In this document: piece after piece, positions 49,930-58,601 of the stretch
Position numbering within the stretch: the first letter of the stretch is position 1
How the letters are laid out: each line of letters opens with the position of its first letter
Assembly (NCBI GenBank): GCA_965229335.1
Contig: OZ245874.1
Span: forward strand, 5,456,001 to 5,520,000
DNA: 64,000 bases
Direction: 5' to 3'
DNA from: JAFKFH01 sp017307375
Lineage (GTDB): Bacteria; Pseudomonadota; Alphaproteobacteria; Ferrovibrionales; Ferrovibrionaceae
The notes under the pieces: generated by a model
Seen by the model: the letters and a program-made list of their open reading frames with translations, nothing else
Databases searched by the model: none
What the model was told of the DNA's origin: nothing
Program-made: the position numbers and the translations under genes

Positions 49930-50859
49930 GACCGCGCCTCCCGCCGCCGGAACAGGGTCGAGAGGCCGCGCGGCGCGTAGATCAGCAACAGGATCAGCGC
50001 CACGCCATAGGCGAGGTCCTGGTAATCCTTGAAGCCGCGGAACGCTTCCGGCAGCAGGCTGACGATCAGCGCCCCGATCAGCGGTCCGGCCACGGTGCCG
50101 ATACCGCCGACATAGAGCATGGTGAAGGACAGGATCACCATGTGCAGCCCGTAGACCTCGGGGCTGACGAAACCGACGACATGCACGAACAGCGAGCCGG
50201 CGAGCGCGGCGAAGCCCGCCGACAGCAGGAACGCGGCAAGCTTGTAGCGGGCGACGTCGATGCCGAGCGCGCGGGCCGCCTCCTCGCTGCCGGCCACGGC
50301 GAAGAAGGCGCGGCCCAGGCGCGACGCCCTGATCCGGGCGGCGGCAAACAGCGACAGCGCGACAATCGCGATCAGCACGACCAGCTGGCCGCGATCGGAG
50401 GTCACCGTCCACTTGCCGAGGCCGAGCGGCGGAATGCCCGAAATGCCCATGTAGCCCTGGGTGACCGACTGCCACTCGACGGTGATCTCGTAGGTGATCA
50501 GCCCGATGGCAAGGGTGGCCATCGCCAGGTAATGGCCCTTGAGTCGCAGCGTCGGGTAGCCGACCACCAGGGCGGCCAGCACCGCGCCGCAGACGCCGGT
50601 CAGCATCGCCGGCAGCGGTTCCCAGCCGAACATCGTGGTCAGCACCGCCGAGCTGTAGCCGCCGATCGCGGCGAAGGCGTTCTGGCCAAACGAAACCTGC
50701 GCGGTGAAGCCCATGAACAGGTTCAGCCCGACCACGAACACCGCGTAGATCAGGGCGAAGGAGACGACCGTCGCCATGTAGCCGCCGGCGACCAGCGCAT
50801 AGCCGACCAGGCCCGCCGCGAAGACCCACGGCACGGCCCCGAGCACGGCCCAGCCGCCG

Positions 50860-51590
<731 letters not shown>

Positions 51591-51594
<4 letters not shown>

Positions 51595-52733
51595 TGCACG
51601 ACCTTGACTTGGCCGTTGATGATCTGGCCCAGCACGAACGAGTTCTGGGTGATCCCCTGGTGGTTGGACGGCGTGAAGGCATAGACGCCGGTCGTGCCCT
51701 GGAAATCCTTCAGTCCCTCGATCGCGTCGCGCACCGCCGGCCCCTCGAAGGACTTGCCCTTCTCGATCGCCGCGACCGTCAGCATGACGCCATCCCAGCC
51801 GCGCGAGGCCCAGTTCGGGTCACGCTCGCCATACTTGGCGCGCCAGGGCGTCAGGAACTCGCCGATCGCCTTCTTCATCGCGCTGTCGGGCAGGGCGTCG
51901 TAGACCTGCGAGGGCGAGGCGACGAACAGGAACTTGTCGCCCAGCACCTCGGCCACCGGCTTGAACACCTCGAGGTCCTCGAGGCTGGTCAGCAGCAGCA
52001 TGTCGGCGCCGAGCTCCTTGATGTTCTTGGCCGCGGTCAGCGTGGTGCCGCCCAGCCCGATCTTGAGGATGGCGCCGGCACCGGCGGCCTGCATCTTCTT
52101 GATCTGGACACTGAGATCGGAATCGTTCTGCTTGTACTGCTCGACCCCGACCAGCTCGAGACCGTATTGCGAGGTCATCTTCTCCGCGACCGACTTCTGC
52201 AGGTTCGCGTAGGGGGTCGGGTCGTGCAGCACGCCGATCTTCTTGATCTGCGTCTTGTTTTTCAGATAGTCGAGGCGCGTCAGCACCTCGAATCCCGCCG
52301 GCGGCAGGGTCGTGAACATCCACTTCGCCTGGTCGGCCTGCTGGGGCAGGATCGAGCACAGCACGCTCGGCACTTCCGCCCGCGCCAGGATCGGGGCGGC
52401 GGCGAAGTTGCCGGCGGAAACGCAGCCCGAGATGAAGATCTTGGCGCCGTCCGACGACATCATCTTGCGATAGACGGTGACGGCCTCCTGGGGTTCGGAC
52501 TTGTTGTCCTCGACCACCACCTCGAGCTTGCGGCCGAGCACGCCGCCGCGCGCATTGACGGTCGCAACCGCCACCTCGACGCCGTCGCGCCAGGCACGAT
52601 CGACCGTCGCGGCATAACCGGTCAGACCGGCGGAGATGCCGATCTTGTAGGGCTCGGCAGCCTGCGCCGCCGTGGCGGCAAGCCCCGCCAGCAACGCCGC
52701 GGCGGCCACATGTAAGAGACGCTTGTTCGTCAT
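51591..52733 (-). CDS. Periplasmic binding protein of the Liv-type importer
   Basis: 380 residues with an N-terminal signal peptide ending TAAQA. The mature part fits the type-1 periplasmic-binding fold of LivK/AmiC-like proteins (EPYKIGISAGLTGYAATVDRAWRDGVEVAVATVNARGGVLGRK is the expected start, split here by its motifs ISAGLTG and NARGGVLG). Ligand unknown. Cotranscribed with HyuAB-type enzymes, so a cyclic amide or lactam is plausible. Confidence 0.92.
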
Positions 52734-52766
52734 CGGGTTTTCCTCCTCCCCCTTGGTGATTGTTGT

Positions 52767-54314
52767 TCAGGCCGGGGCGCCGAAGCCGCCGCCGCCGGGC
52801 GTTTCCAGCACCACCACGTCGCCCGGCGCCATGCTGAGCTTGCGGGCGGTCGAAACCGGCTCGCCATTGACCAGGAAGCGGCCGTGCTGGCCGTCCTGGC
52901 CACCGCCGAGCCCGTCGGGGCCGGCGTTCAGCCGGCTGGGAACGGCGTTGAGCAGCCAGGGTTCTTCGGTACGCAGCCGGAACTGGATGGTCTGGCCGTC
53001 GCCGCCGCGGGTGCGCCCGGCCCCGCCGGAGCCGCGGCGCAGTTCCTTGCGGTCGAACACGATCGGCATCGCCGCTTCCAGGATCTCGATCGGCACCGCC
53101 GCGACGCCCGTGGGGTAGCAGGTGGCCGACGGGCCGGGCTTCTCGGCCCGCGCGCCCATGCCGCCCGAATAGTTGAACATCGACGAGGTGAAGGCCTCGC
53201 CGTCGGCGCGCTTGCCCTGGACCTGGATCGTCCACACGGCGCCCGAACCTTCGGCCAGCACCCGGTCCGGCATGACCTGATAGAGCGCCTTGAGGATCGG
53301 CATCGGCACGTACATGCCGACGACATGGCGGGCATTGACCGGTGCCGGATACTTGCAGTTGACGATCGAGCCCTCGGGCGCGCGCAGCTCGATCGGCGCC
53401 AGGCTGCCGGTATTGTTCGGCAGGTCCGGATTGAGACACGAGCGGATGGCGAAGGTCGTGTAGGCGTGGGTGTAGTTCTTGACCACGTTGATGCCGGTGG
53501 TCGTCTGCATCGACGAGCCGGCGAAATCGACGACGATCGTGCCGGTCTCGGCATCGACCGTGACGGCGGTCTTCAGGGTGATGACCTCGCCGCCGGGGAC
53601 GTCGAAGCTGCTCTCGCCGTGATAGGTGCCTGGCTTCAGCTTGCGGATGGCATCGCGCGTCGCGGTCTCCGAGCGCTGCACGATCTCGTCCGAAAGCCCC
53701 TCGATGTCCGGCAGGCCGTAGCGCTGGCACAGGGCGATCAGATGCTCGGCCGCGGCCTCGCCGCTCGACACCTGCGCCGAAAGATCGCCCAGCACCGCAT
53801 CGGGCGTGCGCACGTTGCGGGTGATGATCGAGAAAAGGACTTCGGACGGCTTGCCCGCTTCATAGAGCTTCAGCGGCGGGATCCACAGCCCTTCCTCATG
53901 CACGTCGCGCGCGCCGGCGCCGATGCCGTAGCCGCCGATGTCGGTATGGTGGATGGTCGAGCCGATATAGGCGAGCAGCCTGTCGCCGTTGAAGATCGGG
54001 GTCAGCACGGTGATGTCGAAGAAATGCCCGGCCGACAGCCAGGGATCGTTGGTGATCAGCACGTCGCCGGGCACGCATTTTCCGGCGAACTGCCGCACCA
54101 GGTAGTCGCCGGCGAAGGCCAGCGAATTGATGTGGCCCGGGGTGCCGGTATTGGCCTGGGCCACCATGCGGCCGCGCTGGTCGAACAGCGCGCAGGCGAG
54201 GTCGCCGGCCTCGCGCACGATCGGGCTGAAGGCGATGCGCTGCAGCGCCTTGGCCCGTTCCGAAACGATGCCGATCAGGTTGGACCAGAGAATTTCGAGT
54301 TCGACGCCGTCCAT
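52767..54314 (-). CDS. Hydantoinase B / oxoprolinase family protein (HyuB-like)
   Basis: 515 residues, about the usual size for HyuB/OplB. Marks: LQRIAFSPIVREAGDLACALFDQRGRMV, GDVLITNDPWLSAGH, HHTDIGG and the C-terminal VVLETPGGGGFG. The paired A and B subunits perform ATP-dependent opening of hydantoins, 5-oxoproline or related compounds, or carboxylation of ketones in relatives. ATG 54314 lies 4 bp after the HyuA-type stop. Confidence 0.92.
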   Translation of the reverse strand: MDGVELEILWSNLIGIVSERAKALQRIAFSPIVREAGDLACALFDQRGRMVAQANTGTPGHINSLAFAGDYLVRQFAGKCVPGDVLITNDPWLSAGHFFDITVLTPIFNGDRLLAYIGSTIHHTDIGGYGIGAGARDVHEEGLWIPPLKLYEAGKPSEVLFSIITRNVRTPDAVLGDLSAQVSSGEAAAEHLIALCQRYGLPDIEGLSDEIVQRSETATRDAIRKLKPGTYHGESSFDVPGGEVITLKTAVTVDAETGTIVVDFAGSSMQTTTGINVVKNYTHAYTTFAIRSCLNPDLPNNTGSLAPIELRAPEGSIVNCKYPAPVNARHVVGMYVPMPILKALYQVMPDRVLAEGSGAVWTIQVQGKRADGEAFTSSMFNYSGGMGARAEKPGPSATCYPTGVAAVPIEILEAAMPIVFDRKELRRGSGGAGRTRGGDGQTIQFRLRTEEPWLLNAVPSRLNAGPDGLGGGQDGQHGRFLVNGEPVSTARKLSMAPGDVVVLETPGGGGFGAPA

Positions 54315-54318
54315 GGCC

Positions 54319-56382
54319 TCAATCCTTCTTTGCAACGATGCAGCCGAACGTATCGATGGTCGCGGTCCAGCCCGGCGGAATCGCCGTGGTCGTCTCGCGC
54401 TCCTCGATGATCGCCGGGCCGGGCACGGCCTGGCCGACGGCGAGGCCGGTGCGGTCGTAGACGGGGACCTGCTGGTCGTCGGCCCAGGCATCGACCCGGC
54501 GATGGGTCTTCGGGCTGCCTGCCGCACCGGCCGGCTGCGCGGCCGAATGGAAGGGAACGACCGGTCCGCGCGCGGTCACCCGCCAGGTGACGATCTCGAT
54601 CGGCACGTGCGACGGGTTGACGCCGTAAAGATTGCGATAGGCCGCCTCGAACAGCGCGGCGATCGCGGCCGTATCGCGGGCCATGCGCGGATCGGCCGGG
54701 AAGGCGATGGTGACTTCGTGCTGCTGGCCGACATAGCGCAGGTCGGCCCCGAAGACGAGATCGACATCCGCCGGGGCACAGCCCGCCTCCTGCAGCGCGG
54801 CACGGCCTTCGCCGGCCAGCCCGTCGAGCAGCCGGTCGACCCGCGCCCAGTCGATCGAGGCGAGCTTGGCGACGTCCGACCGCACGAGGTCGAGGCGCAC
54901 CGGCGTGACCAGCGTGCCGAAGGCCGACAGCACCGACGAGCGCGGCGGCACGATGACCGACGTCGATTGCAGCAGCTCGGCCACCGCGCAGGCATGCAGC
55001 GGGCCGGCACCGCCGAAGGCAAACAGCGGCAGGCCACGATAGTCGACGCCCCGATCGGTGGCATGGGTCCGCGCCGCCGCGGCCATCGCCTCGGTCACCA
55101 CGCGGAAGATGCCGCGCGCCGCCTGGACCGGCGTGATCTTCAGTTCGACCGCCAGCCGGCCCATCGCCGCATTGGTCGCGGCGGTGTCGAGCTGCATGTC
55201 GCCGCCCAGGAAATTGCCGGCATCGATCAGCCCCAGCACCAGGTCGGCATCGGTCACCGTCGCGTTCCTGCCGCCCCGGCCATAGCAGGCCGGCCCCGGA
55301 TCGGACCCGGCGCTTTCCGGCCCGACCTTCAGCAGGCCGAGGCTGTCGACATGGGCGATCGACCCGCCGCCGGCGCCGATCTCGATCAGGTCGATCGACG
55401 GCACCGTCACGGGCAGGCCCGAACCTTCGCGGAAGCGATAGCGGCGATCGACCTCGAACAGCCCGGTCACATGCGGCTCGCGGTTCTCGATCAGGCAGGC
55501 TTTCGCGGTCGTGCCGCCCATGTCGAACGACATCAGCCGGTCGATACCCAGCACCTCGGCATAGTGGCAGGCGGCCAGCGCGCCGGCCGCCGGGCCGCTT
55601 TCGATCATGCGCACGGGATTGCGCCCGGCGGTGTCGGCACCGACCACGCCGCCCGACGACAGCATGATCAGCGGCGTATTGGAGAAACCTTCGGTCTTCA
55701 GGCGATCCGACAGGCGCCGCAGATAGGGTTGCGAGATCGGCATCGTGTAGGCGTTGACCGTCGTGGTCGAGGCGCGCGGATATTCGCGGATCTGCGGGGC
55801 CACGTCCGACGAGGTGCAGATGAAGGTGTCGGGCAGGTGGCGTGCCAGTTCGCGGGCCACCAGCGCCTCGTTGGCGCCGTTGACGAAGGAATTGAGGAAG
55901 CAGATGGCGACGGCGCGGGCGCCGGACGCCTTGATCCTGTCGGCCAGGGCGGCGATCTCGCCCTCGTCCGGCTCGATCGCCACGGTGCCGTCGGCCAGCG
56001 TGCGCTCGCTCAGACCGAAGGTCAGGTCCTCGGGCACCAGCGGCTCGGGGAACTCGATCTGCGGATCGTACATGTCGTAGCGATGCTCGTTGCGGATGGC
56101 GAGCACGTCGCGGAAACCCTCGGTGATGACCATCGCCGTCGGCAGGCCCTTGCGCTCGATCAGCGCATTGGTGACGACGGTCGTGGCATGGACGACGACG
56201 CCGTCGACCGCGGCGGCGTCGACGCCGGTGCGGGCGAGCACCGCGTCGACGCCGCGGAAAAAGCCTTCGAGCAGATCGTTATGCGTGGTCAGCGTCTTGT
56301 CGACGGTCAGCCGGCCGTCGGAATTGCGCAGGACGATATCGGTGAAGGTGCCGCCGATATCCACGGCGAGTGAGTAGGTCAT
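54319..56382 (-). CDS. Hydantoinase A / oxoprolinase family protein (HyuA-like)
   Basis: 687 residues. The N-terminal actin-like ATPase fold begins VDIGGTFTDIVL and continues with TTVVTNALIERKG, LSSGGVVG, MIESGPAAG and SFDMGGTTAKA, all family-specific. It provides ATP-dependent activation of the ring substrate, with HyuB-type subunit adjacent. ATG 56382 lies 4 bp after the IclR-type stop. Confidence 0.93.
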   Translation of the reverse strand: MTYSLAVDIGGTFTDIVLRNSDGRLTVDKTLTTHNDLLEGFFRGVDAVLARTGVDAAAVDGVVVHATTVVTNALIERKGLPTAMVITEGFRDVLAIRNEHRYDMYDPQIEFPEPLVPEDLTFGLSERTLADGTVAIEPDEGEIAALADRIKASGARAVAICFLNSFVNGANEALVARELARHLPDTFICTSSDVAPQIREYPRASTTTVNAYTMPISQPYLRRLSDRLKTEGFSNTPLIMLSSGGVVGADTAGRNPVRMIESGPAAGALAACHYAEVLGIDRLMSFDMGGTTAKACLIENREPHVTGLFEVDRRYRFREGSGLPVTVPSIDLIEIGAGGGSIAHVDSLGLLKVGPESAGSDPGPACYGRGGRNATVTDADLVLGLIDAGNFLGGDMQLDTAATNAAMGRLAVELKITPVQAARGIFRVVTEAMAAAARTHATDRGVDYRGLPLFAFGGAGPLHACAVAELLQSTSVIVPPRSSVLSAFGTLVTPVRLDLVRSDVAKLASIDWARVDRLLDGLAGEGRAALQEAGCAPADVDLVFGADLRYVGQQHEVTIAFPADPRMARDTAAIAALFEAAYRNLYGVNPSHVPIEIVTWRVTARGPVVPFHSAAQPAGAAGSPKTHRRVDAWADDQQVPVYDRTGLAVGQAVPGPAIIEERETTTAIPPGWTATIDTFGCIVAKKD

Positions 56383-56386
56383 GCCG

Positions 56387-57211
56387 TCATTTTCTCCATC
56401 CGAGAGAGCGTGAGATCCGCTGCGCCGTGCCGACCACCTCGTCGATGACGGTGTCGGAGGGGCGCGCGGGAATGAATTGCGTGGCGCCGACGATGGCGAC
56501 CGAGCCGGCGAGAATGCCGCGATGGTCCCAGACCGGGGCGGCGACGGTATTGACGCCGGTGATGACTTCGTCCGGCGCCGTCGACCACCCCTGGGCGCGA
56601 ACCATTGCCACCTCGGCCCGCACGGCGGCGGGATCGGTCAGCGTCCTGGGGGTCCAGGCCTTCATCTCGCCGGCGACGACACGGTCGAGCAGCCCCTCGG
56701 GGCCGAAGGCCAGCCAGATCTTGCCGTGAGCCGAGGCATGGAAGGCGAGCCGCGTGCCGGGCCGGGTCGAGAACTCGATGACCGTGCGCCCCTGGAACAG
56801 GTCGAGCACCACAAGCTCGTCGTCGATGATCTTGCAGACGGTCACTGCATGGCCGCTCTGGTCGCGCAGCGCCAGCAGGTCGGATCGCGCGGCGGCAAGA
56901 ATGTCGAAGCGGCCCCGCGTCGCCTCGCCCAGCACCATCAGCTTGACGCCGGCTTCGTAGTGACCGGTGCCGTCGTCCTGCCGGACGAAGCCGTGACGCT
57001 TCAGGGTCTGGAGATGACGGTAGACCGTCGCCTTGGAGGCATCGAAGGCCTGCGCGACGGCCGCGAGCGGCAGCGCCTGGCTCTGATAGGCGAGGAACTC
57101 GACGATGCGCAGCGCGAGATCGAGCGTGCTCGTCTCCGCGGTCGATCGCTGTGCCCTCGGCTCGCCCTTGCCCGTCATGACCCGTCGTTTCCGTTCCCGA
57201 TGTCGTTTCAT
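56387..57211 (-). CDS. IclR family regulator
   Basis: 274 residues with an N-terminal winged helix-turn-helix (LPLAAVAQAFDASKATVYRHLQTLKRHGFV) and a C-terminal GAF-like IclR effector domain (RPGTRLAFHASAHGKIWLAFGPEGLLDRV, GILAGSVAIVGATQF). It heads the operon, so autoregulation is likely. ATG 57211 or ATG 57178 may be the start. A palindrome is centred 12 bp upstream of the first and 45 bp upstream of the second; the second leaves room for a promoter. Confidence 0.92.
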   Translation of the reverse strand: MKRHRERKRRVMTGKGEPRAQRSTAETSTLDLALRIVEFLAYQSQALPLAAVAQAFDASKATVYRHLQTLKRHGFVRQDDGTGHYEAGVKLMVLGEATRGRFDILAAARSDLLALRDQSGHAVTVCKIIDDELVVLDLFQGRTVIEFSTRPGTRLAFHASAHGKIWLAFGPEGLLDRVVAGEMKAWTPRTLTDPAAVRAEVAMVRAQGWSTAPDEVITGVNTVAAPVWDHRGILAGSVAIVGATQFIPARPSDTVIDEVVGTAQRISRSLGWRK

Positions 57212-57215
57212 TTAT

Positions 57216-57230
57216 CAAAACGACGTTTTG
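57216..57230. promoter_or_regulatory. 15-bp perfect palindrome, probable IclR operator
   Basis: CAAAACGACGTTTTG has 7-bp arms about one central base and lies directly upstream of the IclR gene, in the AT-rich part of the intergenic region shared with the Dps gene. IclR-family operators are short palindromes of this size at the regulator's own promoter. The long catabolic operon would then be controlled from here. Confidence 0.55.
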
Positions 57231-57332
57231 TTATTCATAATGCTGCTGACCTTTGCCACGCCGGTCAAGCGGATTTTTGACAATTCCGTTTCCGGCTTGT
57301 CGGATCCTGGCCATAAGAATTCGCTCCCATGC

Positions 57333-57364
57333 CGCCGACGCTCGCGAACGGGTTTGCGTCGGCG
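57333..57364 (+). other. Stem-loop in the leader of the Dps gene
   Basis: CGCCGACGC (57333-57341) and its exact complement (57356-57364) form a 9-bp stem with a 14-base loop, 54 bp before the Dps start. It may fold in the 5' leader RNA; no riboswitch class is recognised. A TTGACA (57277-57282) lies upstream but has no good -10 partner. Confidence 0.35.
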
Positions 57365-57417
57365 CATGCCTCGTGGCTATGCTCGCCGCACAACTCGCGT
57401 CACGTCAGGAGACAGCA

Positions 57418-57954
57418 ATGGCCAAGGCCCCCGCCGACAAGTCGTCGCCCAAGACCCGCCGCACCGCCAATCTCGCGACCCCGACCGACCTCGGCGCCAA
57501 TGCGATCCAGGACCTGTCGGGTGCGCTGAACGTACTGCTGGCCGATACCTTCGCGCTGTACCTGAAGACCAAGAATTTCCACTGGCACGTTTCCGGGCCG
57601 CATTTCCGCGACTATCACCTGCTGCTCGACGAGCAGGCGGCCGAAATCTTCGCGACGACCGACGACATCGCCGAACGCGTGCGCAAGATCGGCGGCGGCA
57701 CGATCAAGTCGATCGGCCATATCGCCCGGCTGCAGCGGGTCAGCGACAATGACGCCGACTATGTCGATGCCCAGGACATGCTGGCCGAGCTGCGCGAGGA
57801 CAACAAGGATCTGGTCCGCCGCCTGCGCGAAACGCACGACCTGTGCGACGAGCATGGCGACGTCGCCACCGCCAGCCTGATCGAGAACTGGATCGACCAG
57901 GCCGAGCGCCGCGTATGGTTCCTGTTCGAGACGGGCCGCAACGCCAGCCGATGA
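57418..57954 (+). CDS. dps: Dps-type ferritin-like DNA-protection protein
   Basis: 178 residues. The N-terminal 25 are Lys/Arg/Pro-rich, like the DNA-binding tail of E. coli Dps. The ferroxidase segment KTKNFHWHVSGPHFRDYHLLLDEQAAEIFATTDDIAERVRKIG has the conserved His, Asp and Glu residues at the dimer interface (seen as HWHVSGPHF, LLLDEQ and DDIAERVRK). It forms a dodecamer that oxidises and stores iron with H2O2 and protects DNA in stress. AGGAGA lies before ATG 57418. ATGA overlap with the next gene. Confidence 0.92.
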   Translation: MAKAPADKSSPKTRRTANLATPTDLGANAIQDLSGALNVLLADTFALYLKTKNFHWHVSGPHFRDYHLLLDEQAAEIFATTDDIAERVRKIGGGTIKSIGHIARLQRVSDNDADYVDAQDMLAELREDNKDLVRRLRETHDLCDEHGDVATASLIENWIDQAERRVWFLFETGRNASR

Positions 57955-58601
57955 ACGAGGCTGTCCAGGCATTCCTGCTGGCGGCATCGGCGCTGTTTTC
58001 GATCGTCAATCCGCTGGGATCTGCCTTCATCTTCGGGCAGATCACGGCGGATCGTTCGCATGCCGAGCGCAGTCAGCTTGCCCGCAAGATCGGCTTTTAT
58101 TCCGCGATCGTGATGCTGGTCGCCCTGTGGGGTGGCACCTACGTCATGAATTTCCTGGGGGTCGGCCTGCCGGCGCTGCGCATCGCCGGCGGTCTGGTCG
58201 TCGCCGCCTCGGCCTGGACCCTGCTGCAGGCGCCCGAGCGGCAGGAGGCAAAGAAGCAGGCCCAGGCCTCCGAGGCTGCCGGCATCGACGACGTCGCCTT
58301 CTTCCCGTTGACCATGCCGTTCACCACCGGCCCCGGCACCATCTCGGTCGCCATCGCGCTCGGCTCGAACCTGCATACCGAAAAGAGCGGCCTGGTGCTC
58401 GGCGTCGCCGGCACGTCGATGGCCGCGATCGTGGTGGCCATCGTGATCTGGGCCGCCTATGCCTCCGCCGACCGGCTGATGGACCTGTTGGGCCAGACGC
58501 CGACCCGGGTGCTGTCCCGCGTCTCCGCCTTCCTGCTGCTCTGTGTCGGCACCCAGATCGCGCTGAGCGGCATCGGCGATTTCGTCAACACGCTCAGATA
58601 G
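57951..58601 (+). CDS. MarC family integral membrane protein
   Basis: 216 residues with six predicted helices and the MarC marks FSIVNPLGSAFIF, LPALRIAGGLVV and FFPLTMPFTTGPGTISVAIALGS. The family is widely conserved but functionally unassigned; it was once linked to antibiotic resistance in E. coli. It is translationally coupled to dps (ATGA overlap), which suggests a stress-related unit. Its end overlaps the convergent MscS-type gene by 8 bp. Confidence 0.92.
   Translation: MNEAVQAFLLAASALFSIVNPLGSAFIFGQITADRSHAERSQLARKIGFYSAIVMLVALWGGTYVMNFLGVGLPALRIAGGLVVAASAWTLLQAPERQEAKKQAQASEAAGIDDVAFFPLTMPFTTGPGTISVAIALGSNLHTEKSGLVLGVAGTSMAAIVVAIVIWAAYASADRLMDLLGQTPTRVLSRVSAFLLLCVGTQIALSGIGDFVNTLR

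Noticed and set aside
49930..50829. In-frame extension joining the LivG-like ATPase to a long N-terminal region
   Set aside because: The extension is the out-of-frame reading of the LivM-like permease; LivG homology begins at ATG 49929, which overlaps the LivM stop as ATGA.
54127..56373. 748-codon plus-strand frame opposite the HyuA-type gene
   Set aside because: Shadow of a gene with strong family motifs; repeated Arg/Gly/Asp/His composition typical of antisense frames here.
56379..57218. 279-codon frame almost coincident with the IclR gene
   Set aside because: The +1 frame of the IclR gene; the frame ending at 56387 holds the helix-turn-helix and effector motifs.
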